Notes: a model not told the origin generated them from the letters alone. A stretch of DNA of 49,104 nt from Planctomycetota bacterium (GCA_016873155.1 VGXX01000004.1:1-49104); one strand, 5' to 3'; counted from the first letter of the stretch, positions 24,524-34,122 are shown. Numbers and translations: made by a program.

Positions 24524-25807
24524 CTATTTCTTCGTGCTTAGCAGGCCGTATTGCCCATTTTCAAAACAGTATATTCCTATAATACGGGGCATTTCCGGAT
24601 TTTTAAATGATACGACAAATTTAAAACGTGGATAGCCGACAGTTGCTGGCGTAGGTTCCACCTCGACATGAGTCAGATGCGCCTTATGCTCGAAACTGAG
24701 GATGTTCCACTGAATCCCCTTATCATCGGGGAACTCGGCTTCCGCAAGCCTGACGATGTTATCTCTTAGAAATGCTTCCCTTTTTGATTCTTCGCTGATA
24801 AAGGTCGTTTCCTGTTTCGGTGGCGATACGATTTCCAGCTTAATTTCAGTACTCTCCTTCTTTTCTTCCGAACCTATCTTCTCAGCCTGATCAACAGTAG
24901 CTGTTTCCGATTTTATTTGTGGTGTCGGGTCAGGTTTCGCCTCACTGGTCTCGCTGGTCTGTGTCATTACTTCAAGACCTTTCTGCATACCGCCGGCCAT
25001 TGACTTACCCATTTCCTCGAAACCTTTCTTGAACCCTTCTTCCAGAGCCTTGCCAAGACCTTTCATCATCTCACCCATTGCGCCTCCGAACATGGACATC
25101 ATTGTCTGCTCGGCATCGACCTTCCATTGTCCATCTTCCTTTACGAGAATAGTCTGCATCTGGACTTGAAATTCTGCCGTCCCATCATTTGTTTGCATCG
25201 TAGTATCAATGGTGGTCTTGTCATCCTCAATTTTAATATCGCCAAAGTCTACTTTGCAACCGGCAGTAGTATCCTCCTCTTTTATGTGTAATTTGTCTGC
25301 GCTTCCTTTTGTTACAAACGACCTTGCCGCCTGAATATCCTTTGCATTCATTGCATCCCAGAAACCCTTTGCGACGGCCAACTGACTGTCGGCATTTACT
25401 GTTTTTGGGATATCGGATGCTGGTTTATCGGATGGCTTGCTGCTATCGGTAAGAGGTAATTGAGGTTCAACATCTGTTATTTCGGCGGGTGGTTGGGCAA
25501 TTTTAAGGGTTTTTGCGGAGGTATGAAAACTTGCGATTTGTTCATTTAAATTTCTGATGGTAGCTTCTAGTCCTTCGACTTTTTGCTGAATGGTTTTATT
25601 CGATGACTTCACCTCTTCCATCTTGTTGTGGAGTCTGTTCGTATCGTTTACAATTATCCTGATGGTGCTGGATAAATCGTCAATCCTCTTTTCCAGCCGG
25701 CTGCTGTCAGCGCCCTCCGTCCTGTCCACCCTTTGTTCCGTAGTGGCAGCACAACCAAAAAGGAAAAACAGGGGGAAACACATGCACTTTAGTAAAAATC
25801 TATTCAT
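24524..25807 (-). CDS. Lipoprotein with coiled coil, unknown function
   Basis: I recognise no named family. The ATG at 25807 gives an N-terminus of lipoprotein form with a lipobox ending FLFGC; an ATG four codons upstream would overlap the candidate -10 box. Next comes a heptad-rich coiled coil (about 25-95). A central domain (about 140-235) with KGFWDAMNAKDIQAARSFVTKGSADKL and EDGQWKVDAEQTMMSMFG resembles DUF4878/NTF2-like lipoprotein domains. A glycine/methionine-rich amphipathic stretch (MMKGLGKALEEGFKKGFEEMGKSMAGGMQKGL) follows, then a Glu/Lys/Ser-rich linker and a C-terminal DUF-like domain. Likely an inner- or outer-membrane-anchored periplasmic protein. Confidence 0.7.
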   Translation of the reverse strand: MNRFLLKCMCFPLFFLFGCAATTEQRVDRTEGADSSRLEKRIDDLSSTIRIIVNDTNRLHNKMEEVKSSNKTIQQKVEGLEATIRNLNEQIASFHTSAKTLKIAQPPAEITDVEPQLPLTDSSKPSDKPASDIPKTVNADSQLAVAKGFWDAMNAKDIQAARSFVTKGSADKLHIKEEDTTAGCKVDFGDIKIEDDKTTIDTTMQTNDGTAEFQVQMQTILVKEDGQWKVDAEQTMMSMFGGAMGEMMKGLGKALEEGFKKGFEEMGKSMAGGMQKGLEVMTQTSETSEAKPDPTPQIKSETATVDQAEKIGSEEKKESTEIKLEIVSPPKQETTFISEESKREAFLRDNIVRLAEAEFPDDKGIQWNILSFEHKAHLTHVEVEPTPATVGYPRFKFVVSFKNPEMPRIIGIYCFENGQYGLLSTKK

Positions 25808-25817
25808 ATTCTCAAGC

Positions 25818-25845
25818 ATAATAACACTTTACCAATCCATGTCAA
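25818..25845 (-). promoter_or_regulatory. Sigma70-type promoter for the lipoprotein gene
   Basis: On the reverse strand TTGACA (25840-25845) is followed after 16 bases by TATTAT (25818-25823). The predicted transcript start (about 25811) is only a few bases before the ATG at 25807, which would make the message nearly leaderless. No ribosome-binding site is visible in the available space. Confidence 0.55.
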
Positions 25846-25891
25846 TAGTTTTATTACCAATATCAAAAGAGACACAAAAGCACGTCACCAT

Positions 25892-25920
25892 GTAGGGGCA
25901 CGGTGCTCCGTGCCCCCTAC
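25892..25920. repeat. GTAGGGG/CCCCTAC hairpin, copy with core GGTGCTCC
   Basis: GTAGGGGCACGG (25892-25903) pairs with CCGTGCCCCCTAC (25908-25920) apart from one extra C; the loop is TGCT. The GTAGGGG and CCCCTAC ends match the 23161-23193 element, while the inner arms differ completely. Confidence 0.7.
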
Positions 25921-25974
25921 AATAATTATGTTGGCGTCTTCGTGGCAAAAAGGTCGCAAAAGGCCTGAATTATC

Positions 25975-26003
25975 TTGATTATATAATTCCTTCTCCGTAA
26001 AAT
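25975..26003 (+). promoter_or_regulatory. Candidate promoter for the DUF433 gene
   Basis: TTGATT (25975-25980) is followed after 17 bases by TAAAAT (25998-26003). An AAGGTGAG ribosome-binding site lies at about 26039-26046, well spaced before the ATG at 26051. Confidence 0.5.
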
Positions 26004-26050
26004 ACGGTAAATTTCAACAAATTCTATTTATAGAAAGAGAAGGTGAGATA

Positions 26051-26299
26051 ATGCCGGATATTGATTGGAAGAAATATATACATTCAGACCCGGAAATATT
26101 ATTGGGTAAACCTGTAGTTAAAGGAACACGGCTGTCTGTAGAATTCATTTTAGGCCTTTTTGCAGAGGGCTGGACAGAGCAGCAAATACTTGAAAACTAT
26201 CCGACATTGACAAGAGAACATTTACGTGCCGTATTCGCCTTTACTAAGGATTGCATGCGTGAAGAATCGCTATATGCAATTCCCTCAGAGAAAGACTGA
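26051..26299 (+). CDS. DUF433 antitoxin-family protein
   Basis: The 82-aa protein has the DUF433 pattern: HSDPEILLGKPVVKGTRLSVEFILGLFAEGWTEQQILENYPTLTREHLRAVFAF, a small winged-helix-like fold seen in VapB-like antitoxins paired with DUF5615 PIN-like toxins. A good ribosome-binding site (AAGGTGAG) precedes it. The stop codon overlaps the start of what should be the toxin gene (ATGA), but that gene is truncated. It is thus an orphan antitoxin, possibly still an autorepressor. Confidence 0.88.
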   Translation: MPDIDWKKYIHSDPEILLGKPVVKGTRLSVEFILGLFAEGWTEQQILENYPTLTREHLRAVFAFTKDCMREESLYAIPSEKD

Positions 26300-26385
26300 T
26301 GAATTTTCTTGCAAACGAAGACTTTCCGGTTAACAGCATTCGGCTTTTATTGTCTGTATACTTGTTGTTAAAAGTTGTTGCGTAG
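26299..26385 (+). pseudogene. Truncated DUF5615-type toxin start
   Basis: The ATG overlaps the DUF433 stop. The first residues, MNFLANEDFPVNSIRLL, are the typical DUF5615 PIN-like N-terminus with its first acidic residue. The similarity then stops, and a TAG occurs at 26383-26385, just where the GTAGGGTGGA inverted-repeat element begins. Only about 20 of the usual ~110 residues remain, so no active toxin is encoded. Confidence 0.75.
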
Positions 26386-26585
26386 GGTGGATTAAGTGCA
26401 AGCGAATCCACCTTTTTACTCACGAATCCCTAGGTTTGCGTCCAGAGCAAATCATGGTTTTGCACTTTGAACCGATTGCAACTGATCAAACGTCTGAAGC
26501 TGTACCAATATAGAAAATTAACCAATTTGGTGGATTCGCTGCGCTTAATCGTTCGACTGAGCGCTCACGACGAAGTCCACCCTAC
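26382..26585. mobile_element. MITE-like element with GTAGGGTGGA terminal inverted repeats
   Basis: A 204-base stretch begins GTAGGGTGGA (26382-26391) and ends with its exact inverse complement TCCACCCTAC (26576-26585). Internal copies of the same words face each other as well: GCGAATCCACC (26402-26412) and GGTGGATTCGC (26529-26539) are exact inverse complements. It codes for no transposase. No target duplication is clear. The element's left end coincides with the point where the toxin gene is lost, and its right end lies 72 bases before msrA. The internal sequence is not recognised. Confidence 0.6.
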
Positions 26586-26657
26586 TCTTTGTGCTATGAA
26601 TTCACCGGAATTCCTAACTTCTACCACGATACGGGTACAAATGCGGTTCGTATTGCT

Positions 26658-27302
26658 ATGATTGCACAAATACTTTTAAGTTTATTACTGGGCAGTCTCG
26701 TATTATCAAGCGCTTTAAAAGATCCTGCAAATATGAGCAAACAAGAGAACCAAACCGTTACGTCCTCGCAAAGCAAAGAAGTTATGACACTTGGCGGCGG
26801 CTGCTTCTGGTGCATTGAGGCTGTCTTTGAAGAACTGCATGGCATGGAGCAAGTAGAATCCGGTTATTCAGGCGGACGGGTTGATGAGCCATCGTATGAA
26901 CAGGTCTGCACCGGGACAACAGGACATGCCGAAGTGGTGCAGGTTACGTTTGACCCCAAAATCATTTCGCTGAAAGAAATTTTAGAGGTCTTCTTTACCG
27001 TCCATGACCCTACTACCCTGAACCGTCAGGGGGCAGACATAGGCACGCAGTACCGCTCGGTGATTTTCTGTCGCAGCGAGGAACAAAAAACTCTTGCCGA
27101 ACAGGTGATCCGTGAAATTCAAAAAGCGAAGTTGTGGAAAGCGCCTATCGTGACTGAAATCGCGCCGTTTAAGGCATTTTATAAGGCAGAAGATTATCAT
27201 CAGGAGTATTATAAGAAGAATCCCGGACAGGCTTATTGCCGCATCGTAATTGAACCGAAGATAAAGAAATTCCGGGAATATTACAAGGATAAGCTGAAGT
27301 AG
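26658..27302 (+). CDS. msrA: Peptide methionine sulfoxide reductase MsrA, exported form
   Basis: MsrA reduces methionine-S-sulfoxide in proteins. The motif [15 protein letters not shown] with the catalytic cysteine lies near residues 43-57, followed by VESGYSGG and [12 protein letters not shown], all conserved, and ending in YCRIVIEPK. The ATG at 26658 gives an N-terminal hydrophobic segment ([19 protein letters not shown]) that looks like a signal peptide, so the enzyme would act in the periplasm. Frames open further upstream lie in the repeat element. Recycling cysteines after YC are limited, so the reductant is unclear. Confidence 0.93.
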   Translation: MIAQILLSLLLGSLVLSSALKDPANMSKQENQTVTSSQSKEVMTLGGGCFWCIEAVFEELHGMEQVESGYSGGRVDEPSYEQVCTGTTGHAEVVQVTFDPKIISLKEILEVFFTVHDPTTLNRQGADIGTQYRSVIFCRSEEQKTLAEQVIREIQKAKLWKAPIVTEIAPFKAFYKAEDYHQEYYKKNPGQAYCRIVIEPKIKKFREYYKDKLK

Positions 27303-27390
27303 GCCGGTTCAGGGATTATGTAAGATGGACTGTTATTTATAATTCATTCTATTCTGTAACAGTTTGACTCATCGTAGAAATTACTAATAA

Positions 27391-27418
27391 CCCCCTTATT
27401 CCCCCTTTGGTAAGGGGG
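27391..27418. terminator. Hairpin between convergent msrA and PQQ-dehydrogenase genes
   Basis: CCCCCTTA (27391-27398) pairs exactly with TAAGGGGG (27411-27418) around a 12-base loop that itself holds CCCCCTTT. It is placed 90 bases after msrA and 52 before the end of the converging gene. It lacks a long T run on the forward side. The words CCCCCTT/AAGGGGG recur in many genomes as a dispersed element, so a terminator role is tentative. Confidence 0.45.
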
Positions 27419-27469
27419 ATTTTGTGGATTGCAACTCTGCGTTCGCTGTGTCTGAGGTGAATCAATATA

Positions 27470-28627
27470 TTACTCTTTATAAGCAAGTTTGTAAATCTTA
27501 CCATTTAAATCACAAATATAAATTTCATTATCCTCATCAATTCCAAAGGATGAAATTTCAATGTCTTCTTTTAACAACAGGGTATTCGTAGCTGTATTTG
27601 TGCCATCATAACTTAATGCCCATATCCTGCCGCTGCAATAATCGCCGTAGATATACTTCCCATACAGTTCTGAGAATTTGGCGCCGCGATAAACATAACC
27701 GCCTGTGATAGAGCAATTCCCGCGGTCCTCATGGCCATATTCCCATATGGGCAATGTAAGTCCCGAAGTATTGCAGTCAGAAGACGGATTATAACAGTGA
27801 TTTCCTTCCATAATTCTCCAGCCGTAATTTTTTCCTTTTTCAATAATATCAATTTCTTCCCAATCATCCTGTCCAACGTCTCCTGTCCACAGCCAGCCGG
27901 TGACCGGGTCGAAGCTGAATCTCCAGGGGTTGCGCAGACCATAGGCATAAATTTCTTCCTTATAACCCTGAGTATTTCCAGCAAAGGGATTTTCTGGGGG
28001 GATACAATAATTTTTGTTTCCTGATGTGCAATTTGCGTCTATTCGCAATATTTTCCCGAGTAAAGACGATCTATTTTGTCCGTTATTCTGAGGGTCGCCG
28101 CCAGAGCCGCCGTCCCCTAATGCAATATATAGATAACCGTCTGTTCCAAAGGCAAGCTGACCGCCATTATGATTGCTGTACGGCTGATTCACTTCAAGCA
28201 AAATGCGTTCGCTGTTTTTATTGGCAGAATTACGATTTTTAGGACGTACCGTATATCGTGCAATAACGGAGCGAAGGGGATCTGATGCGGTATAATTGAC
28301 ATAAAAATATCCGTTATTTTTATAGTCAGGATGGAACGCAAGTCCCAGCAAACCCAATTCACTGCCATATTTTACTTTGTCTCGTATATCTAAAAAAAAC
28401 TTTGCGGACTTCACAGAAGAAGTATTCTTAAATACATAAATTAATCCCTTCTGTGAAACAACGAATATTCTATTTGTTCCGTCACCGGCGTGCTGTAAAT
28501 CTACCGGGTTATCAAATGAAAGTTTTGGGAATGCGTTTTGTAATTTATACTGTTTATTTTCGTCTGCGTTGGCGATAAGGCATGCGAAGAATAAAAGGAA
28601 AATTATCAATATATGAGGGGCTTTCAT
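27470..28627 (-). CDS. PQQ-dependent sugar dehydrogenase-like (soluble GDH family)
   Basis: A signal peptide (residues 1-21, ending ANA-DEN) is followed by a six-bladed propeller of the soluble glucose dehydrogenase/HHIP family: VDLQHAGDGTNRIFVVSQKGLIYVF, LLGLAFHPDYKNNGYFYVNYT, NHNGGQLAFGTDGYLYIALGDGGSGGDPQNNGQNRSSLLGKILRID, GLRNPWRFSFDPVTGWLWTGDVGQDDWEEIDII and YIYGDYCSGRIWAL. These include the histidine and arginine positions used for PQQ in family members. It lies 14 bases after the FN3-like gene in the same direction, so the two are probably co-transcribed. Whether it binds PQQ cannot be seen, and no pqq genes are here. Confidence 0.85.
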   Translation of the reverse strand: MKAPHILIIFLLFFACLIANADENKQYKLQNAFPKLSFDNPVDLQHAGDGTNRIFVVSQKGLIYVFKNTSSVKSAKFFLDIRDKVKYGSELGLLGLAFHPDYKNNGYFYVNYTASDPLRSVIARYTVRPKNRNSANKNSERILLEVNQPYSNHNGGQLAFGTDGYLYIALGDGGSGGDPQNNGQNRSSLLGKILRIDANCTSGNKNYCIPPENPFAGNTQGYKEEIYAYGLRNPWRFSFDPVTGWLWTGDVGQDDWEEIDIIEKGKNYGWRIMEGNHCYNPSSDCNTSGLTLPIWEYGHEDRGNCSITGGYVYRGAKFSELYGKYIYGDYCSGRIWALSYDGTNTATNTLLLKEDIEISSFGIDEDNEIYICDLNGKIYKLAYKE

Positions 28628-28641
28628 GGTGAAGGCCTCTT

Positions 28642-30375
28642 TTAAATTTGTTTCGGATTTTGTGCTTCGGGTTTCGTCTCTTCCGGCTTGTTTGGGGTTG
28701 GGTGAGGGGTATCAGTACCTTTTTTATCTTCGACTAAGTCTCTTTTCTGTTCTTCTCCTTGGATACTCCCCAATTTTATTTCAATAATATTTTCCTCGCC
28801 TTTCAGTAATTTTACCTCACGGCGTGCACTCTTAAAACCCGTTTTTATTGCGAAACTATCATACGTGTCTGCATCCAATTCGTTAAATTCAAAAAAACCA
28901 TCTGCACCTGAGAATAGTATCTTGAAGGCCTTTTTCCTTGCCTTTGTCCCTTTGAGCCGTATTCTCACAGATTCAATAGGTTTACCGCTGACTGACTCCA
29001 TTACATAACCGGAAATATTTCCTTTGGGCAGTTTTGTGTTAAATATCATTTCAGCTCCGTACGCGGCGCCTGCGCTATTCTGTGCGGCAAGTCTGTAATA
29101 ATAGGTCGTTCCGGCCAACAGTCCGCTAATATGGTTGTCTATCGGCGTATCAACTGAACTGCTATCTATGTTCACTATTGACGACGTATGGCTATACGAC
29201 TCGCTGCCCGTGCCGTATTGGAACCACGCCGTTGTTGATAATCCCTCTGCATTTACGGTTCCCGTCAAAGTAGCAAAATCAGTTGTTATACCGGTTGCAG
29301 GACCTGTTATCACGGTAGGGGGAATATTGCCCGCGGCGTAGGTTATGGTTATCGTAGCCGTTCCTGTGTTACCAAGGCTATCTGTAGCCTTGATAGTTAT
29401 CACGTTATCCCCCTCCAGCAGATCGACGTTTGAAATAGTCCAACTGATAGTTTTGCTCTCCGTCTCGTCCTTTCCTTTGCCGGTACTCCACACAACGTTG
29501 TTTATTTCACTTGTGCCGTCGGAAGCGCTCCCGCTGATGTTTATCGTTTTGCTTGCGGTCTTATAGGTGGAACCGGATGTAGGATTGGCAATCGTTACTG
29601 TTGGAGGTGTCGTGTCCACAATGATTGAGTCACTTGCCACGTCTGAAATATTTCCAGAAGCGTCTTTATACCTTACATATACCGTATTTTTGCCATCATC
29701 GCCGCTCAAGGTATATGAAACGTCTTCTTGATAATTGATAGCAGGTGTTGTTGATGTCCAGCCAACGGTATGCGAAGAGGGCGGAATGGCGCTTGTAGAG
29801 AGATAATAACCCGTAACCCCGATATTATCAGCAGCAGAGAGTTCTAAGGTAACGGTTAAAGAGTTCGTGCGATAAGCTCCATTGTCGATGCTTACGGAAC
29901 CTGTGGGCACGGTGATGTCTGTTGTAAGGGATGTTTTCATATCGGTAGTAGTAAATGACACCTCGTCTCCATACACGGTACCGGCATCGTTCTCAGCAAC
30001 AATCCTGTAGTAATAGGTCGTGCCGGGAAGTAACGCAATTATATTGAAACTTACCTCTGTGTCGCTCGTGCCAATCACCGTTTGTGGTGAAACGGTGGTC
30101 TTGGATGGTCCATCAACGATCCGGTACTGGAACCATGCGGTTGTTGACAATCCATGGGCGTTTACAGTTCCCCTGAGAGTCGCTGAATTATAGGTTACAC
30201 GAGAAACAGAATCCGTTGTTACCGTAGGCGCTGCGGCAGAGGATTGCGGGCTATCCGCAGCAGATGGTGAATGATTAACTGTAGTGAACAGAAACAAAAC
30301 TGCTACAAAACAAAAGGAAAAACGCATGAATCCATGCATATCGGATGTCTTAATGCCAGATAATATTCTTCTCAT
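28642..30375 (-). CDS. Exported Ig/FN3-like multidomain protein with C-terminal regulatory-like domain
   Basis: The 577-aa product has a signal peptide; two in-frame ATGs (12 and 16 codons downstream) would give a more compact one, starting MRFSFCFVAVLFLF. Domains in order: FN3-like (about 48-145), an Ig-like region about 155-255, a second Ig-like domain about 258-345, a second FN3-like unit (about 350-448) that closely repeats the first (both contain NAHGLSTTAWFQY/NAEGLSTTAWFQY and LLAGTTYYYR), then a carboxypeptidase-regulatory-like domain (about 450-535: GNISGYVMESVSGKPIESVRIRLKG) and a charged tail. It is likely an extracellular adhesin or scaffold. The regulatory-like module resembles that of the propeller protein at 18126-20717. 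Confidence 0.8.
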   Translation of the reverse strand: MRRILSGIKTSDMHGFMRFSFCFVAVLFLFTTVNHSPSAADSPQSSAAAPTVTTDSVSRVTYNSATLRGTVNAHGLSTTAWFQYRIVDGPSKTTVSPQTVIGTSDTEVSFNIIALLPGTTYYYRIVAENDAGTVYGDEVSFTTTDMKTSLTTDITVPTGSVSIDNGAYRTNSLTVTLELSAADNIGVTGYYLSTSAIPPSSHTVGWTSTTPAINYQEDVSYTLSGDDGKNTVYVRYKDASGNISDVASDSIIVDTTPPTVTIANPTSGSTYKTASKTINISGSASDGTSEINNVVWSTGKGKDETESKTISWTISNVDLLEGDNVITIKATDSLGNTGTATITITYAAGNIPPTVITGPATGITTDFATLTGTVNAEGLSTTAWFQYGTGSESYSHTSSIVNIDSSSVDTPIDNHISGLLAGTTYYYRLAAQNSAGAAYGAEMIFNTKLPKGNISGYVMESVSGKPIESVRIRLKGTKARKKAFKILFSGADGFFEFNELDADTYDSFAIKTGFKSARREVKLLKGEENIIEIKLGSIQGEEQKRDLVEDKKGTDTPHPTPNKPEETKPEAQNPKQI

Positions 30376-30570
30376 AATCTTCCTGCCTGAATAAAAGCCA
30401 TTGGCTATTTGAAATTCATTATCTCAAATATTTCAGTGATTTTCTTGTACTTTCTTGATTACATACCCCAATTTTGCTATTTTAATCATAATTTTCAAGA
30501 ACATTTTATTTAAACAGTGTATATTGCCACTTATTGATAAAATTCCGCACAGCTTTATATCTAAAGAAAT

Positions 30571-33048
30571 ATGAAAAAACAAATACTGGGTGTTTTAGGC
30601 AGGAAATTACTCTTATACTTCGTGACCCTTTCCCTTATTCCGGCGTTGGTTTTGAGTTATATCAACTACGTTCATAGCAAGAAACTCCTGGAGACCGAGT
30701 TATTTAACGAATTATCCCTGGTGGGTCAGGCGCTGGTGGAGCATATCAATGAGTTTTTACGCCATGGTGAAAATTCTGCTAAACACTTTTCCTCTGATGG
30801 ATTCATAAGAGACCATCTGGAAAAAACTGCTAATGTCACTGAAAATACAAATGCCTCTCGGGAACTGAGTAAATATCTGGAGTATAAAACCAAACTCGAA
30901 CCAAGATTCCGGGAGACATTTACTACAAACCCCAGGGGAATCGTAGCGGCATCCAGTAATATAAAACGGGTAGGCATAGACATGTCGGATGACTTTCATA
31001 CCCTGGAAAGAAAAGAAGGGGCTTTCGTAAAGGATGCTTACTTTTGTGATATTACAGTAGAGTATAGCCTGATTTTTTATTCACCGGTAAGTCATAAAGA
31101 TACGGGCGCCTGTTTAGGTATGATAGGTATCCGGATACTTGCATCCGAACTGGATGGCATAACGGTGGGAAGTAAGCAGGAAGTAAATGCTCCATCAATT
31201 ACAACGCCGTCACCCTCAGAACAAACAGGGCAGAAAGAATATATATTTTCAAGGGGTCAAACCTATTTTAAACCCCAGTCGGGTAAATCACCACAAACTC
31301 CCGATTATAAAGCGCAACATCCAACAGAATTAACCACCCTAACACGTCGTGGCGCTACCGGAGAGGCGTATCTCGTCAATAAGCATAAGCTCATGCTGAC
31401 ATCTTCCCGATTTATCAACAACGCTCAATTAAAGCAGGAAGTCAACACTGAACCAATTAATAAAATAATACAGGAAGGTAAAGAAATGGCCGGTATTTAC
31501 AAAGATTACAGAGGTGTGCCAGTCATCGGCGTTTCAAAATACATAAAGGACATGGACTGGATATTGCTGGTAGAAACAGATGTTTTTGAGGCATTTAAAC
31601 CTGTATACAGGACAAGAAACTATTCCATAGCAATTTGCCTGTTCAGCATATTTATCATTTCGGTTACTGCCTTTATTGTTTCACACAGGATAATCAATCC
31701 TATTAAATCCTTAATCACAGCAACGCACAGGATATCGAAAGGAGATCTGGAATCTCATATACAGGTAACCTCCAGGGACGAGATTGGAGAACTTACAGAG
31801 GCATTTAATCGGATGACCATTGATGTGGTAAATACACGACAGGAATTACGGGGGCTCTTTGACGCCGCCAACGATCCAATGGTTACGTTGAAAGATGGAG
31901 ATATAGTCAATAATATGAACGTAAGAGTCACAGAGTTATTTGGTTACACCCCGGAAGATTTATTTAATAAAAAAATCACTGCCATTATCAGGAATGAAGA
32001 AGTTCCCATGCTAGATGATGCCATTACCAAGACCTGGGAGTTAATGCCGGGAGAAAAACATCCCATGCTTGAGATAGGGGTAATAACAAAAGATGGAAAC
32101 ACTCTGATTTGCGAACTGGATATAAACAGGACACGGTTCGGCATACAGCCGCACTTCAGGAATATTACCAAAAGAAAATTATTGGAACGAAAAATATTTG
32201 AAGAAAACCAGAAACTGGAAAAGGCAAATGCACAACTTATATCCCTTCTTGAAGAACTGAAAAAGACTCAACTGCAATTATTTCAATCTGAAAAAATGTC
32301 CTCCATTGGCCAGCTTGCTGCCGGTATTGCCCACGAGATAAACAATCCCGTCGGGTACATATCGTGCAATCTCGAGTTAATGCAAAATCATTTTGTTGCA
32401 GTAAAAACCCTGCAAGCAGAAATAGAGAAACTCAAAACGGATACCTCCTTTGCAAAACTGCAACAAACAGTTGCCGATGTCAAACTGGAAAAAGTCGTCG
32501 AACATATGGAAAAAAGCATAAGAGAATCCTTAGAAGGAACGGAGAGGATTAAAAAAATTATCGACTCCCTTCGCACCTTTGCGTACAAGGGAGACGATAA
32601 ATTTGAATTAGCCAACATTAATACAGAGATCGAACACATCTTGAACATCATCCGGAATGAGATAAAATATAAGTCTGATTTGGTAAAGGCGTATGGAGAC
32701 GTCCCGCTGATACGATGCAATCGATACCAATTGGGACAGGTCTTTATGAATATTATCCTGAATGCCGCACAGGCAATAAGGGAAAAAGGAGAAATAAGAA
32801 TAACTACTTATCAAAAAGGCGATCATGTCAACGTTGAGATCCGTGACAATGGCAGTGGGATACCGGAGCAAAACTTATCCAAAATCTTCGAACCTTTCTT
32901 TACCACTAAAGAGGTCGGGAAGGGAACAGGACTGGGACTTTCTATTGCCTATAACATTATAAAAAATCATAATGGCACTATAGAGGTACGGAGCAAAATA
33001 AATGAAGGAACGACTTTCACCATCAAACTGCCTGTTTCAACAGCATAA
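30571..33048 (+). CDS. Membrane sensor histidine kinase (Cache-HAMP-PAS-HisKA-HATPase)
   Basis: Transmembrane helices at about 12-30 and 348-370 bracket a periplasmic sensor of about 315 residues with a dCache-like organisation. HAMP (about 372-425, [24 protein letters not shown]), a PAS domain (about 427-530), a short coiled coil and a histidine kinase core follow. The phosphorylated histidine is H588 in [17 protein letters not shown]. The ATP-binding boxes are [35 protein letters not shown]. There is no receiver domain; the next gene (24 bases later) encodes the response regulator. A weak promoter (TTGATA, 16 bases, TATATC, 30534-30561) would give a nearly leaderless message. The ligand is unknown. 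Confidence 0.93.
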   Translation: MKKQILGVLGRKLLLYFVTLSLIPALVLSYINYVHSKKLLETELFNELSLVGQALVEHINEFLRHGENSAKHFSSDGFIRDHLEKTANVTENTNASRELSKYLEYKTKLEPRFRETFTTNPRGIVAASSNIKRVGIDMSDDFHTLERKEGAFVKDAYFCDITVEYSLIFYSPVSHKDTGACLGMIGIRILASELDGITVGSKQEVNAPSITTPSPSEQTGQKEYIFSRGQTYFKPQSGKSPQTPDYKAQHPTELTTLTRRGATGEAYLVNKHKLMLTSSRFINNAQLKQEVNTEPINKIIQEGKEMAGIYKDYRGVPVIGVSKYIKDMDWILLVETDVFEAFKPVYRTRNYSIAICLFSIFIISVTAFIVSHRIINPIKSLITATHRISKGDLESHIQVTSRDEIGELTEAFNRMTIDVVNTRQELRGLFDAANDPMVTLKDGDIVNNMNVRVTELFGYTPEDLFNKKITAIIRNEEVPMLDDAITKTWELMPGEKHPMLEIGVITKDGNTLICELDINRTRFGIQPHFRNITKRKLLERKIFEENQKLEKANAQLISLLEELKKTQLQLFQSEKMSSIGQLAAGIAHEINNPVGYISCNLELMQNHFVAVKTLQAEIEKLKTDTSFAKLQQTVADVKLEKVVEHMEKSIRESLEGTERIKKIIDSLRTFAYKGDDKFELANINTEIEHILNIIRNEIKYKSDLVKAYGDVPLIRCNRYQLGQVFMNIILNAAQAIREKGEIRITTYQKGDHVNVEIRDNGSGIPEQNLSKIFEPFFTTKEVGKGTGLGLSIAYNIIKNHNGTIEVRSKINEGTTFTIKLPVSTA

Positions 33049-33072
33049 TCTCTTATTTTATGGGGGTATAAA

Positions 33073-34122
33073 ATGAAATTAAATACCATACTCATCGTAG
33101 ATGACGAAGAAAATATCCTTAACGCCTTAGAAAGAGTCCTGGAAGACAAAGGTTACAAGTTGTTTCTCGCAGATAGTGGCCATAAGGGACTGGAAATCGT
33201 TAGGCACGAAGATATCCACCTGATAGTTTCCGACCATAGGATGCCCGGCATGGATGGCGTAAAATTTCTCAGCGAGGTCAAAAAGATATCGCCAGACACA
33301 ATCCGGATCATGTTAACAGGATATGCCGATGTAGACATAGCCATAAAGGCAATAAACGAGGGCGAGGTATATCGCTTCATCACAAAACCATGGAATAATA
33401 TAGAGCTTTTGAACGCCATAAAACAGGGTATTGAACACTACAATTTGCAGAAGGAACTGGATAGATTAAATAAACTCATACAGGCGCAAAATACAGAACT
33501 TAAGGAATGGAACTTCAAACTTGAACAAAAGGTTGCTGAACAGACGAAACACATAAGGAATTTATTCCTGGATGCTATAAAATCTCTTGCCTTTGCCCTG
33601 GAAGCAAAGGACAAATATACCGAGGGACATTCCCGGCGTGTCACAGAATACGCCACTTACATTTGCAAAAAGATGTCCCTCCAAAAAGAGTACACAGAAA
33701 ATATAATACTCGGTTGCATGTTACACGATATAGGGAAAATAGGCATCAAAGAAAACATATTAGACAAAAATGGAAAATTAACAAAAACAGAATACGAACA
33801 CATCCAGACTCATGTGCTCATAGGAGAACGTATTTTGACGCCCATTATCAAAAACGAAACGGTCATTCGGATTGTCAGACATCATCATGAACGCATTGAC
33901 GGCAGCGGGTATCCGGACGGCTTGAAGGGTACGGCAATCCCTTTAGAAGCCAGAATAGTCGCCGTAGCAGATGCCTACGATGCATTATTATCGGAGCGTC
34001 CGTATCGCAAAGCTACCGGCAATGTAAATGCCATTAAAGAACTTAGAAAATTTTCCGGTACGCAGTTTGACCCAGAGATCGTTGAAATGCTTACAACTAA
34101 CGGATACAGCCGTGTAAAATGA
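33073..34122 (+). CDS. Response regulator with HD-GYP domain (c-di-GMP phosphodiesterase)
   Basis: The receiver domain (about 1-120) has D10, D11, the phospho-acceptor D54 in VSDHRMPGMDG, and T/K positions at LTGYAD and ITKPW. A coiled coil (about 125-165) leads into an HD-GYP domain (about 165-345) with HSRRVTEYA, HDIGKIGI (metal-binding HD) and HHHERIDGSGYPDGLKG (GYP loop), all residues needed for cyclic-di-GMP hydrolysis. It pairs with the upstream kinase (24-base gap), and its stop overlaps the next ATG (ATGA), coupling it to the flavoprotein gene. Confidence 0.95.
   Translation: MKLNTILIVDDEENILNALERVLEDKGYKLFLADSGHKGLEIVRHEDIHLIVSDHRMPGMDGVKFLSEVKKISPDTIRIMLTGYADVDIAIKAINEGEVYRFITKPWNNIELLNAIKQGIEHYNLQKELDRLNKLIQAQNTELKEWNFKLEQKVAEQTKHIRNLFLDAIKSLAFALEAKDKYTEGHSRRVTEYATYICKKMSLQKEYTENIILGCMLHDIGKIGIKENILDKNGKLTKTEYEHIQTHVLIGERILTPIIKNETVIRIVRHHHERIDGSGYPDGLKGTAIPLEARIVAVADAYDALLSERPYRKATGNVNAIKELRKFSGTQFDPEIVEMLTTNGYSRVK

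Noticed and set aside
26467-26661. A 64-codon frame inside the MITE-like element
   Set aside because: It runs through the element's inverted repeats and overlaps the msrA start; no family and no ribosome-binding site.
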